Shown here: positions 20,131 through 27,942 of the stretch, piece after piece
Numbering within the stretch: position 1 is the stretch's first letter
Layout of the letters: every line of letters starts with the position of its first letter
Source of the DNA: an uncultured Ruminococcus sp.
Lineage (GTDB): Bacteria; Bacillota; Clostridia; Oscillospirales; Acutalibacteraceae
Reading direction: 5' to 3'
Assembly: GCA_902766885.1 (NCBI GenBank)
Contig: CACXFS010000020.1
Location: 1 to 35,684, forward strand
DNA length: 35,684 nucleotides
Position numbers and translations under genes: made by a program
Notes under the pieces: model-generated
The model's input: the letters and a program-made list of their open reading frames with translations, nothing else
Told to the model about the DNA's origin: nothing
The model's database searches: none

Positions 20131-21177
20131 TTATTTTTTTCGCCACGCTTTTGCACGGCTTAAATAAATTTGTTTATTTTCATTATCAAGGCTATATTTA
20201 GCAATTCTTTCGCATTTTTTAGCTTGATTTTCATAATATGACTTCTGCTGTTCAAGTGCTTCCTGACGTTTCATATCGTCTATTTCGTCAGCCGTTGCAG
20301 GCTTTAAGGTTGTTATGCCCTCATAATACGTACTTGTACTGTCCTTGCAACGAGGGTGAAACAATCCGCCCGATATTGCTTCGGAAAGCAAAGGATAATC
20401 GCCGTCCTTTGCAGAACCGCCCGAATAAACATCATCAATAAACACCCTGCCGATATACGGTGCACAGTCAGGACAACCGCCTTGACGAGAATTAACTACA
20501 ACCGTTGTTATGCCGAACTCCTGCCGCTTTTCGCCCTCACCTCGAAGATACGCCCTCTTATTTGCAGTACGGATTGCCATTTCTGCATAGTCCGACAGCG
20601 TATGCCTTGCGCCGTTTTTATACTCAACGCAGTTAAGTCCTGCTCGGAGCATATCCCTGCAAGCCATATCTACGGCTTTTTCGTACGTTCCTGCGCCTGA
20701 ATTTGCATAAACCTGCGCATTAAAAATCGCACTGCGGTATTTGTCATTGCTCATTCGCAAAACGGCTGTTTCTGCGCTCTTTAAATCGTCTGTGGTCGAT
20801 TTTATAAGTGCGTTGAGTTTACGGTCGTTGACCTTAAAAAACTCCGCTGTGGACGTTTCTGACGGCTTATCGGGCAACTTAAAACCGTCTTTAACAGCTT
20901 GAAGTATTTTTGCTTCCTGTTCTGCGTTTCCGTTTGCTCTTGCGGTTTTGAGCATTTCATCAACCTTGCCGTTAAGCTCCGAAAACTGCTTATTGAATTT
21001 TTTTGAATTGTTCTTGCGGTACTGTTCAAGGCTTTTGAGCTGTTCAGCCTGCCATTGGGACCAGTTGTAACCCTCTTTGAGTTCCTCGGCTCTGTGTCGG
21101 CTGAAATTCCTCATCATACTGTCAATGAGTTCATTTTCAATCTCTTCAAAAGCCTTTGAAATATCATATTCATTCAT
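20131..21177 (-). CDS. Minor capsid protein (SPP1 gp7/phage_min_cap2-like), 348 aa
   Basis: A helical N-terminal half rich in Lys/Glu/Gln is followed by the conserved gp7-like C-terminal block: RAGLNCVEYKNGARHTLSDY, AIRTANKRAYLRGEGEKRQE, then a putative metal-binding part with CPDC and FHPRCKDS. Proteins of this type bind the portal inside the head and are injected or aid DNA exit. ATG 21177 lies 2 nt after the portal stop, so translation is coupled. Confidence 0.88.
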   Translation of the reverse strand: MNEYDISKAFEEIENELIDSMMRNFSRHRAEELKEGYNWSQWQAEQLKSLEQYRKNNSKKFNKQFSELNGKVDEMLKTARANGNAEQEAKILQAVKDGFKLPDKPSETSTAEFFKVNDRKLNALIKSTTDDLKSAETAVLRMSNDKYRSAIFNAQVYANSGAGTYEKAVDMACRDMLRAGLNCVEYKNGARHTLSDYAEMAIRTANKRAYLRGEGEKRQEFGITTVVVNSRQGGCPDCAPYIGRVFIDDVYSGGSAKDGDYPLLSEAISGGLFHPRCKDSTSTYYEGITTLKPATADEIDDMKRQEALEQQKSYYENQAKKCERIAKYSLDNENKQIYLSRAKAWRKK

Positions 21178-21179
21178 TG

Positions 21180-22691
21180 TTAAAATCCGATAGACTGAAT
21201 ATCGTCAGCTTCCGAGGTTTCCTCGGCTACTGCAATTCCCATTTCTTCTTTGATTCGCTTTGCTTCCTCGGCTTTCCAGTCGTCGTCCTTACTGTCGCCG
21301 TAAAGCTCGTCAATGCCTGCTTCAATACTCATAATTCCGCTCTGTCTTGCTTTTCCGACAGTTTCAACCTGACTTTCAAAGCTCGGATTTGCGTATTCTC
21401 CGAATTTCAAAGTAACCTCTAAATCATCAGGGATAAGCGGTTGATTATTGATTATCGCATTGACATTCAGCGCAGTTTTTACAAGCTGAGGTATAACACT
21501 TTCGAGCAATTCAACGTAGCTTTGCCTTGTGTAGAGCGTTGTCTTTTCCTTTTCTCTCTGTGCTTCTGCGTTGTCGAGCTTTTTAACGTCAATTCCGAGT
21601 GTTGACGGACTAATCACCCCCTGCAAGCAAAGGTCAAGAGCTGTAATGTAGGAGCTTAAATAGCTTTCGTGCTGTATTGCAGGGCTTTCGGTATAAATGC
21701 GGTTGCCACCGCCGTTCTCGCTCATATCGTTGTCAACCATAATAAAGCGGTTATCGAACGCATTTGGCTTGACAGGCTCGCCTGTATCGGGATTTTTCGG
21801 AATCATACAATCGGGTATGTACTGCTTTGTTCTGCCTGCTCGGAGTGCGTCCATCCACTGTGACCACGCTTCGTCAAGGCTGTCAAAGGCTTCGTCTTTG
21901 TCCTCGATAAGGCTTTTTCCTCTGCCCTTGTACTGTGATGATTTGCCGAGAATTACGGGCACCGCCCACATTACAGACTTATCAAAGGTTACGCCCTTAC
22001 CGTCAATCCAGCTTGTTTCTTCAATGGAGTTGAGCGGTACTTCTCTGCCGTTATCATCTTCAAGTTCGTACTTGATATATCCGTAGCCGTAGCTTTCTTC
22101 AAAGCGGTATCGCTTACCGTTGTTTACATATTCGGTGTAAAAGTCAATCCCTATGATTCTGCCCCTGTTGCGCTTGAATTTAACACGTTCGGCAGGAAAC
22201 CACTCGATAATTGGAAACTTTGAAACGTCCTTATCAAAAGAAAATTTTAAAGCACCGTCACCGACAATGCCAAGGTCAGCAAGCATTGTTTTCAGAATTT
22301 CATCAAGCTTGCTGTCCTTTTCAATGTCAGCCCAGGTTTCGGAGTAGCTTTTACTGCTTTTGCATGTAATCTCAACTCCGTTGTAGTCGGACATCACTAT
22401 TTTTGCAATAATATCGACAATCAGCGAAGCAAGCGGAATGTGAATTTTACGAATTTCCATTCCTGCCGTCATTTTTGCTTTCCAGAACATTGTGTTCGGC
22501 ACGTCAAGCTGTCCGTAAAGCTGTGAGAGCTGTTTACTCTTGCCTGCATACCAAATTCTGTTTTTTGCGCAGGACGTCAAGTAGTCCATATTTTCATCAA
22601 TGATTAAAAGTGACTTACTCGCAGGATTGACCTGCAAGAAATGCCACATTCCTTTTCGTATTTTATCAGCCATAAAGTTTATCAGTCCCAT
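21180..22691 (-). CDS. Portal protein (SPP1 gp6-like), 503 aa
   Basis: A dodecameric ring at the packaging vertex. The length fits SPP1-type portals. Typical blocks are IRKIHIPLASLIVDIIAKIV in the N-terminal third, LADLGIVGDGALKFSFDK, QYKGRGKSLIEDKDEAFDSL, SPSTLGIDVKKLDNAEAQRE (conserved in this family) and an acidic C-terminus. ATG 22691 overlaps the terminase stop (TAATG), so the two are coupled. It lies between terminase and minor capsid as expected. Confidence 0.93.
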   Translation of the reverse strand: MGLINFMADKIRKGMWHFLQVNPASKSLLIIDENMDYLTSCAKNRIWYAGKSKQLSQLYGQLDVPNTMFWKAKMTAGMEIRKIHIPLASLIVDIIAKIVMSDYNGVEITCKSSKSYSETWADIEKDSKLDEILKTMLADLGIVGDGALKFSFDKDVSKFPIIEWFPAERVKFKRNRGRIIGIDFYTEYVNNGKRYRFEESYGYGYIKYELEDDNGREVPLNSIEETSWIDGKGVTFDKSVMWAVPVILGKSSQYKGRGKSLIEDKDEAFDSLDEAWSQWMDALRAGRTKQYIPDCMIPKNPDTGEPVKPNAFDNRFIMVDNDMSENGGGNRIYTESPAIQHESYLSSYITALDLCLQGVISPSTLGIDVKKLDNAEAQREKEKTTLYTRQSYVELLESVIPQLVKTALNVNAIINNQPLIPDDLEVTLKFGEYANPSFESQVETVGKARQSGIMSIEAGIDELYGDSKDDDWKAEEAKRIKEEMGIAVAEETSEADDIQSIGF

Positions 22692-24049
22692 TATTTTTCA
22701 TTTCCTATCTCGTTCTTATACGGAATCCAGCCGTACTGGTCGGCGTTAATTGTGTGGTCGTGTCCGTCCTCGGGTATATTGTCTTTTTCCTCAAGCCACG
22801 AATACAACTCCATTTCTGCAATCGAGTTTACACAATGGTCAAGTATGTAATAAAAGCCTTTCTGAATCCAACCGAGCATTAGCATAATTCGGTCGATAAT
22901 CGGCAGTTTTTTCCACGCATTTTCAAAGTTGTAAATACAGCCGTGAGTGCGCTTGTACTTTTTAAATTCGGTGATTGTCGCCTGGTCTGCGCTGTCGATA
23001 AAAGCCGTTCTCGCAAAACCCCATTCCTTTCGGTTGCGTTCAAGAAATTTAATGAACTTATCAACCGTATCTGACGGAGCTATCGGAATTTCAAGCTCTG
23101 CATTGTTATAAACCTCTTCATCAAGCCTTATATACCTTCCTCTGTTCGTAATTCCGCTGAAAATCATTGCGATTGTATCGGGAGATTTCTGCGAATATGC
23201 GGTGTCAAGTCCTGCGGTAAAGCGCACAAAATGCTCTTTTTTACGGTCTGAATTGAGAAACTGCTTTGCCCAAGCCTTTGACTTAACGTGCAATTTGCGG
23301 TCAAAATTCGGGAATACAAGTCCCGTAGAACGACCTCGCAAGCCTTGAATTTTATTCTTATAAATCTTCGTGCCTTTCGGCGTATTTGTCAGAACTCGGT
23401 CAAGCTCTTCTTTTTTTAGCCCTAAATTATGAGCAAAAGAAAAGAACCAATGCACCCAGCCGGGCTTTGGCTCTTCTCGTAATTCGTTTAATATTTCAAT
23501 CGGTGTTTCATCTTTCCACTCGGTGAGCGGTCGGGCACAGTTTATATACTCCTTGTAAACAGGCAAATTCGGGTCGTCAGGGTTGAGCGTTGCCATAAAA
23601 TAATCGGCACGCATTGAAGCCTCACGCACAAACTCAATATCTGCGGTGTTTATCTCATCAACATACAAACAGCCGTACTGACCGCCGAGAGCCTTTTTCC
23701 ATTTCTGCTTATCGCCGTAACCCATTACATAGATTACTTTATCGCCCTTTGACGTATGAAACAGAATATGCGGAATTTTATCGTCCTTCGTTCCGTTGCC
23801 GTTATATTCGGCAAGCTCGCCGAAGTCGTCTATAATTCCGAGGTCTTTGTTAATGATGTTCTTTTCAGCCGTTCCCGTATCCTTTGCGGCTATAATATGG
23901 AGTTTTTTAGGCGACTGCGCAACCTTAAGCATAAACTTAAAAAGTCCGACAGTCGTTTTGCCTGCCATTGTAGTTCCTTCGAGAAATTCAACGGGAGCGG
24001 TGCAACGCAAAAACGCTTTATATTTTTTTGATAAAAGCAAGTCAGGCAT
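22691..24049 (-). CDS. Terminase large subunit, 452 aa
   Basis: The packaging motor. The ATPase domain has Walker A GTTMAGKTT (about 27-35) and Walker B CLYVDEIN; the nuclease domain has GLDTAYSQKSPDTIAM, FIDSADQATITEF and a C-terminal DGHDHTINADQYGW with the third acidic site. The start is ATG 24049 (MPDLLLSKKYKAF). The in-frame extension to 24088 encodes an implausible hydrophobic stretch inside the upstream gene and is rejected. It overlaps the phospholipase-D-like gene by 8 nt, implying coupling even though that gene splits the usual TerS-TerL pair. Confidence 0.95.
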   Translation of the reverse strand: MPDLLLSKKYKAFLRCTAPVEFLEGTTMAGKTTVGLFKFMLKVAQSPKKLHIIAAKDTGTAEKNIINKDLGIIDDFGELAEYNGNGTKDDKIPHILFHTSKGDKVIYVMGYGDKQKWKKALGGQYGCLYVDEINTADIEFVREASMRADYFMATLNPDDPNLPVYKEYINCARPLTEWKDETPIEILNELREEPKPGWVHWFFSFAHNLGLKKEELDRVLTNTPKGTKIYKNKIQGLRGRSTGLVFPNFDRKLHVKSKAWAKQFLNSDRKKEHFVRFTAGLDTAYSQKSPDTIAMIFSGITNRGRYIRLDEEVYNNAELEIPIAPSDTVDKFIKFLERNRKEWGFARTAFIDSADQATITEFKKYKRTHGCIYNFENAWKKLPIIDRIMLMLGWIQKGFYYILDHCVNSIAEMELYSWLEEKDNIPEDGHDHTINADQYGWIPYKNEIGNEK

Positions 24050-24620
24050 TCCGCAACAACTCGAAAAGATTATTATTATAAAAGTCAAACAATTCTACAT
24101 CGTTAGACACCGAAAACTGTTCGATTTTAGGATTTTCGTTTAGATTTGATGAAGTTTCGACAATATAATGATTGCCTTTTAAAGTTTTCATCAAAATAAC
24201 TTTTGAATGATTTTTTACAGGCTTTACAATCCATTTTGTTTCTTTGCAAATATTCTTAATAAATCCGAGGTAATCATATTTATCCTTGTCGGTTTTCTTT
24301 TGCACATCAGACGTGTAAAATTCAGCAAGTTTGATATTTCCACTCAAGAATGAGCCGTAAAGCTTTCTAAAATGCTCCTTGCCAATGCGAAATGTTGAGC
24401 AATATATCTGTTCTATTTTTTCTTTTTGTGCAATACTTAAAATAATTGCAAGCGAAGAAAAACCGCCCGAAACGCTAATAAGCGTAAATATCTCGTCATT
24501 ATCCGGTAGCCTTCCGGCTGTCACGGATTCAAAATTATAAATCTCTTTTCCGACTTTAAATTTTGAGCGTTTTTTGCTTTTAAGCGTCAAAAGTGCGGAT
24601 TTGCAAAAATCATTCATCAT
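24042..24620 (-). CDS. Phospholipase-D-superfamily-like protein between TerS and TerL, 192 aa
   Basis: The C-terminal part has one PLD-type half site: H138-S-K followed 20 residues later by SSNLNENPKIEQF, resembling HxK(x)nGSxNLT. The Asp expected five residues after the Lys is not there (a Lys takes its place). The N-terminal SVSGGFSSLAIILSIAQKEK followed by IEQIYCSTFRI looks like the first strand-helix units of a PLD fold. Single-motif PLD proteins dimerise and include nucleases (Nuc-like). The start is ATG 24620 (or 24617), with TTTGGAG upstream; it overlaps TerS by 11 nt and TerL by 8 nt. It is richer in Lys, Asn and Ile than its neighbours and its DNA is more A/T-rich, suggesting a later insertion. 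A packaging nuclease, a defence factor or a degenerate enzyme are all possible. Confidence 0.7.
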   Translation of the reverse strand: MMNDFCKSALLTLKSKKRSKFKVGKEIYNFESVTAGRLPDNDEIFTLISVSGGFSSLAIILSIAQKEKIEQIYCSTFRIGKEHFRKLYGSFLSGNIKLAEFYTSDVQKKTDKDKYDYLGFIKNICKETKWIVKPVKNHSKVILMKTLKGNHYIVETSSNLNENPKIEQFSVSNDVELFDFYNNNLFELLRNA

Positions 24621-25008
24621 ATATTTGCTCCAAAATCTTATCAAGTTTATTTATTTGAGTGTTCAATGAGCCGTTGACTTCCACCTTGTTCAGATATTCG
24701 CCTGTCATTTTATTAAGCAGGTCAATAGCCTTGATAACATCGCTCGTGTCCTCAATGTGATTCTCATTTTTAGCTATCCCGGACAAAATAAGCTGTCTAT
24801 CTTTCGCTGATAATATTCGCTCGTCTTTAAGCTTATCGGATAGTTGTTTGATGTATTCCGAAACTCTAACATTTTCTAACAATTTACAAGCATTTGTATT
24901 TGCGTAATTTTCCGAATATCCTGCCTTAATTGCACTCTGAACGGTATTACCGCTCTGTGCATAATATTCAGCAAATTTCTTTTGTCTTGCGTTTAACTTA
25001 TCTTTCAC
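24610..25008 (-). CDS. Terminase small subunit, 132 aa
   Basis: The N-terminal LNARQKKFAEYYAQSGNTVQ then SAIKAGYSENYANTNACKLL is the HTH DNA-binding region of the terminase_2 family, followed by a central helical part and a C-terminal oligomerisation region (NKLDKILEQIYDE). It recognises the phage pac/cos site and activates the large subunit. The start is GTG 25008 with AAGAAAGGCGG upstream. It is the first gene of the late operon, about 100 nt after the promoter at 25117-25150. Confidence 0.92.
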   Translation of the reverse strand: MKDKLNARQKKFAEYYAQSGNTVQSAIKAGYSENYANTNACKLLENVRVSEYIKQLSDKLKDERILSAKDRQLILSGIAKNENHIEDTSDVIKAIDLLNKMTGEYLNKVEVNGSLNTQINKLDKILEQIYDE

Positions 25009-25027
25009 GGCAACACCGCCTTTCTTG

Positions 25028-25060
25028 CAAAGTAAAACCGCCCACGAAACGCAGGCGGCT
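25028..25060 (-). terminator. Terminator-like hairpin in the late-operon leader
   Basis: GCCGCC and GGGCGG arms (about 25053-25060 and 25037-25044, minus strand) around TGCGTTTCGT are followed by TTTTACTTT. It lies between the late promoter and the first late gene, so all late RNA must pass it. That fits an antitermination control, or a structured leader. Confidence 0.55.
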
Positions 25061-25116
25061 TATTAGAGGAGAGAATATAAAATGAACTTATCATCTTGTA
25101 ACTTTCTACAGTTTAC

Positions 25117-25150
25117 ATTATAACACCCTTAAAACGGACAAACGGACAAG
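25117..25150 (-). promoter_or_regulatory. Late promoter with tandem activator repeats
   Basis: An extended -10 TGTTATAAT (TATAAT at 25122-25117) has no good -35. In the -35 zone are two head-to-tail copies of AACGGACA (25133-25140 and 25141-25148). A strong -10, poor -35 and short direct repeats are what an activator-dependent late promoter looks like. The activator candidate is the gene immediately upstream (25162-25524). It reads into the terminase genes. Confidence 0.7.
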
Positions 25151-25161
25151 TTTTAGAAAAT

Positions 25162-25524
25162 TTACCACGAATATCGCTCACAAATCTTTCTGATTCCGTC
25201 TGCGGTATTGTTGCCACCCACTTGCATTGCAATCTTATTCCAACTGTAGTGTAAGCTCAGTCGCATAAACAGACAATTCTCCTCAAAAATATCACGTGAT
25301 AATCGGTTAAGTGCCGAATTGCGTAATATTTCAAGATTCTGTATTTCTCGCTGTATGTCCGTAATCTGCGTTACTGCGTTTCCGATTTTATCCGATACAC
25401 TTCCGGCACCGGGAGAATCGGACAGTTTCGGAGCAGTGTTTGTAGCTTCGCTTTCAAGTCTGATTACCTTTGCTTTCAGCCTTGAAATCTCCTTATTTAT
25501 GTGCTTGATTTCTTTCGCAGTCAA
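25162..25524 (-). CDS. Late transcription regulator, sigma-region-4/ArpU/DUF1492-like, 120 aa
   Basis: An N-terminal coiled coil (IKHINKEISRLKAKVIRLES) is followed by a Gly/Ser linker, a second helix (DIQREIQNLEILRNSALNRL) and a C-terminal HTH (LSLHYSWNKIAMQVGGNNTA), similar to region 4 of sigma factors. This is the layout of DUF1492/ArpU/RinA-type phage late activators, encoded just before the terminase genes. The start is TTG 25524, 7 nt after GGAGG; the GTG at 25530 is too close. It probably acts at the tandem AACGGACA repeats just downstream. Confidence 0.78.
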   Translation of the reverse strand: MTAKEIKHINKEISRLKAKVIRLESEATNTAPKLSDSPGAGSVSDKIGNAVTQITDIQREIQNLEILRNSALNRLSRDIFEENCLFMRLSLHYSWNKIAMQVGGNNTADGIRKICERYSW

Positions 25525-25744
25525 TATCACACCTCCTACCCTCGCCGCCCGAGGGCATTAATTTTGCAACCAAAATTGTGTATTTGATAACCGCCTCGCT
25601 TTCGAGATGATTTTTAATACAATTCTTGCAGCTGTTTTCATCATAGTAGCATTCGCAATTAGCGCAATCTAAACGATATTCGTTCATAATAAATTCCGCC
25701 GCTTCCTCTGTACTCATCTGCTTAATCTTTTCGAAGTTTGTCAT
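25493..25744 (-). CDS. Small Cys-rich phage protein, 83 aa
   Basis: ATG 25744 with AAGGAG upstream. Residues about 27-43 contain CANCECYYDENSCKNC, a likely zinc-binding cluster, after a helical MSTEEAAEFIMNE segment; the C-terminus is basic. This type (short helix, CxxC clusters, LESE) recurs in early regions of Clostridia phages with unknown function. Its end overlaps the regulator by 32 nt. Confidence 0.72.
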   Translation of the reverse strand: MTNFEKIKQMSTEEAAEFIMNEYRLDCANCECYYDENSCKNCIKNHLESEAVIKYTILVAKLMPSGGEGRRCDIDCERNQAHK

Positions 25745-25750
25745 TACTGC

Positions 25751-26155
25751 TCACTCCTTGTAATCAAAAGTAAACGGAATCCACATATTGGGATTGTAAT
25801 TGATTTCATAATGGTATTTATCTACTTCACTGCCTGAAATATCTTCAACCGTATAAGTAACATTATCGGACAAGCCTATGAAGTGCTTTTTATATTCGCC
25901 GTCAGCAACTTCAACTATTATTTCTAACTGATTATCAGCGTTGTCAGCTTCAATGTTCATTCGACCTTCTATTGAAAATAAGGTATCTCCCTTAATGCAA
26001 TTGATTACCGTTACTCTGCGATAAACATTGAAATTTTCCGCTTCTTCCGTAATGTTATAGTTTACTCTGTTTGCTTGCGTGTCACACCCTGTAAATGCAA
26101 CAGCTACAAGCAACAAAGCACATAACATTAATTTAAAAATTTTATTTTTCTTCAT
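25751..26155 (-). CDS. Phage-encoded beta-sandwich lipoprotein, 134 aa
   Basis: MKKNKIFKLMLCALLLVAVA is a lipoprotein signal peptide with lipobox AFTGC, so the mature protein is lipid-anchored on the outer face of the membrane. The mature part is beta-rich (YRRVTVINCIKGDTLFSIEG; HYEINYNPNMWIPFTFDYK) and belongs to a widespread phage lipoprotein family I recall as beta-sandwich lipoproteins. The start is ATG 26155, 8 nt after AAGGAG; GTG 26164 overlaps that site. Small lipoproteins of this kind can block superinfection by related phages, which is a reasonable but untested role. Confidence 0.82.
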   Translation of the reverse strand: MKKNKIFKLMLCALLLVAVAFTGCDTQANRVNYNITEEAENFNVYRRVTVINCIKGDTLFSIEGRMNIEADNADNQLEIIVEVADGEYKKHFIGLSDNVTYTVEDISGSEVDKYHYEINYNPNMWIPFTFDYKE

Positions 26156-26160
26156 TTTGC

Positions 26161-26421
26161 TCACTCCTTATCCATTTTTGCGCCGCAGTTGGGGCAGAAT
26201 TTATATTTACCGTGTGGCATACCGTAATTTTCGCCACACAAAGAGCAAAAATTACTTGTACCAAGTAAATAGGGCTTTTCTATCCACTTCCCGTGCCTGA
26301 CCTCCTGCACGTCTGCGGTGGGTGCGTTAATTACTGCACTTGCAAAGACTTTTTCCTCAGGATAAAATTCTCTTGCCCATTCAAGTAATCCGTCACGCTC
26401 TATGTATTCTTTTTCAGCCAT
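26161..26421 (-). CDS. Zinc-ribbon phage protein, 86 aa
   Basis: The start is ATG 26421, with GGAG inside the previous gene's terminal codons. An N-terminal YIERDGLLEWAREFYPEEK segment leads to APTADVQEVRHGKW, then FCSLCGENYG and FCPNCGAKMD, a treble-clef-like zinc ribbon common in gut phages. Probably nucleic-acid or protein binding. Its KE-stop end (AAGGAGTGA) supplies the lipoprotein ribosome binding site. Confidence 0.78.
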   Translation of the reverse strand: MAEKEYIERDGLLEWAREFYPEEKVFASAVINAPTADVQEVRHGKWIEKPYLLGTSNFCSLCGENYGMPHGKYKFCPNCGAKMDKE

Positions 26422-26560
26422 TGTTTTCACGCTCCTTAAATCCTTTTAACTCTATGAGCCACTTCAATAATTGGATATGTTCTTGCTTACATTCCTCGCA
26501 ACTAAAGTTATTTTTTTTGATTGAATGTTCTAAATGCTCTATCGCCTCGTCAAGTGTCAT
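26414..26560 (-). CDS. Small helical phage protein, 48 aa
   Basis: The start is ATG 26560 with AAGGAGCGTG upstream; the longer in-frame reading runs inside the PAPS-reductase gene and is rejected. MTLDEAIEHLEHSIKKNNFS, then CEECKQEHIQLLKWLIELK, is a small protein type seen repeatedly in early phage regions (CEECKxEH motif, Leu-rich C-terminal helix). Function unknown. It overlaps the zinc-ribbon gene by 8 nt. Confidence 0.7.
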   Translation of the reverse strand: MTLDEAIEHLEHSIKKNNFSCEECKQEHIQLLKWLIELKGFKERENNG

Positions 26561-26579
26561 TCTTTTCACGCTCCTTTTG

Positions 26580-27455
26580 TTACCAATCGTTTTCACCGTC
26601 AATTGACATTTGCCCCGGTAATACTCCGTCCTGCATCCACCAATGGTAAACGTCAATACCGCTGTGCCAACTGTAATTGCTTTTGCCCTCAGCTTTGCGG
26701 ACTTCAAGCATTTTATCAAAAGCTTCGATATACATATCTCTATATTTCGGGTATCGTGCAAACTCAAAAGCTCTTTTTTTATTTGCATTCGGACAGCCTA
26801 TGCAACCTACACGATTAAATCCGCATTGATATAATGGGTTTAAGTCTATATGATTACTGCTTATGTAATCTTTTACTGTATCATTATCCCAATCAGCAAT
26901 GATATTGTAAGCGATTTTTGACTGCATTTGACAGCTTTCAACAATCTGCCTCTTTTCGTCATTGTCGTTATTGATTATGATACGATTATTAATATTCCTA
27001 CTTCTTTCTTCGACGACACCAGCGCTTTTTCGTTTTACACTTTCAGCTCGCCGAACACCTGTTACGATACATCTGTTTTGCCCTGCTGTTTCTTTTAGCA
27101 CTGCGCAACAGTAACGCATTAATCTTGTAGGAGGCATTTTCTTTTGCTGTATCAGTTTCCACATACTTGTCCGCTGTCCTTTGTAATACGGATAATTTAT
27201 CACACATTTTATACCTTTTTCCTCAAGCTTCTTAAAGCGTTTACGGATATGATAAACCGTTTCGGGCGCATCTGCGGTCGTATGACTGTGTTGCACCTCA
27301 AAATTAAAATTAAACCCTGCTTTTAGCGCAAGGTCAAGTATAACCTCGCTGTCTTTCCCACCTGAGTAGCAGATTAAAAGAGGTTTCTGATAATACAGTT
27401 CACTCATTTGCGCTCCCTCACGCAATCGCTCAATACTGATTTTTTCTAAATCCAT
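26580..27455 (-). CDS. PAPS-reductase-family protein, 291 aa
   Basis: SGGKDS (31-36) is the PP-loop ATP-pyrophosphatase signature of the PAPS reductase/DndC/CysD superfamily. CC at 116-117 and cysteines at 211, 218 and 221 (VGCIGCP) can bind a 4Fe-4S cluster or zinc. QHSHTTADAPETVYHIRKRF is typical of the phage branch. The start is ATG 27455 with GAAAGGA; MKGLN upstream lacks spacing. Known relatives reduce activated sulfate or, in DndC, act in DNA phosphorothioation; the phage branch is unassigned. It lies among small early genes, not in a sulfur operon, so nucleotide or DNA modification is a fair hypothesis. Confidence 0.88.
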   Translation of the reverse strand: MDLEKISIERLREGAQMSELYYQKPLLICYSGGKDSEVILDLALKAGFNFNFEVQHSHTTADAPETVYHIRKRFKKLEEKGIKCVINYPYYKGQRTSMWKLIQQKKMPPTRLMRYCCAVLKETAGQNRCIVTGVRRAESVKRKSAGVVEERSRNINNRIIINNDNDEKRQIVESCQMQSKIAYNIIADWDNDTVKDYISSNHIDLNPLYQCGFNRVGCIGCPNANKKRAFEFARYPKYRDMYIEAFDKMLEVRKAEGKSNYSWHSGIDVYHWWMQDGVLPGQMSIDGENDW

Positions 27456-27466
27456 ATTTAATCCTT

Positions 27467-27940
27467 TCAACCGTTCGTCTTTTCCGAACTGTTTAACGCC
27501 CTCTCGGCTTCTTCTACTGACTTTATAATAGGTGTAACCGATATATTTACAGTATCTGCTTCTGTTATGCTTTCAGGTACTGTGCCAAAAATTTTTAAGA
27601 AGGTTCGGTCAAGGTATTCTTCTGGAATATCCCAAGCCATACCTTTCCATAACAAAGCGTGATGTCTGCCCTCTTTGTTCTTTCGTCTTTCCCAAATACC
27701 AACGATTTCGTTATGAGAAATAATAGTGTCTATTAAATCCTTAACCTTACACGGCAACTCAATAAATAAGGTGCGGTCTTTGAAATAATCACACTGAGCA
27801 ATTTGCATCTCATCTGTCTGATTGTGCTTATATGCTGTTTCAAATTCCTTTGCTATGCTACAAACATCAGCCTTAATGCAACTATCACAAATTGATTGCC
27901 TAATATTCTCGAGTGTTACTGTAGATTTACAATCTGCCAT
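27467..27940 (-). CDS. Early phage protein with Cys-rich N-terminus, 157 aa
   Basis: The start is ATG 27940 with GAAGGAGG; the reading from 28000 is an unsupported extension. The N-terminal half has CDSCIKADVCSIAKEF and later CDYF, a possible metal site; then a WERRKNKEGRHHALLWKGMA block and a hydrophilic tail. I know similar proteins from gut phages (ADVCSIA... and IPEEYLDRTFLKIFGTVPE) but no function is established. Confidence 0.75.
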   Translation of the reverse strand: MADCKSTVTLENIRQSICDSCIKADVCSIAKEFETAYKHNQTDEMQIAQCDYFKDRTLFIELPCKVKDLIDTIISHNEIVGIWERRKNKEGRHHALLWKGMAWDIPEEYLDRTFLKIFGTVPESITEADTVNISVTPIIKSVEEAERALNSSEKTNG

Positions 27941-27942
27941 TC

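Noticed and set aside
25082-25123. A 13-codon plus-strand ORF with a good AGAGGAG site, antisense to the late leader
   Set aside because: Too short, no plus-strand promoter nearby and it overlaps the late promoter -10 on the other strand; most likely chance.
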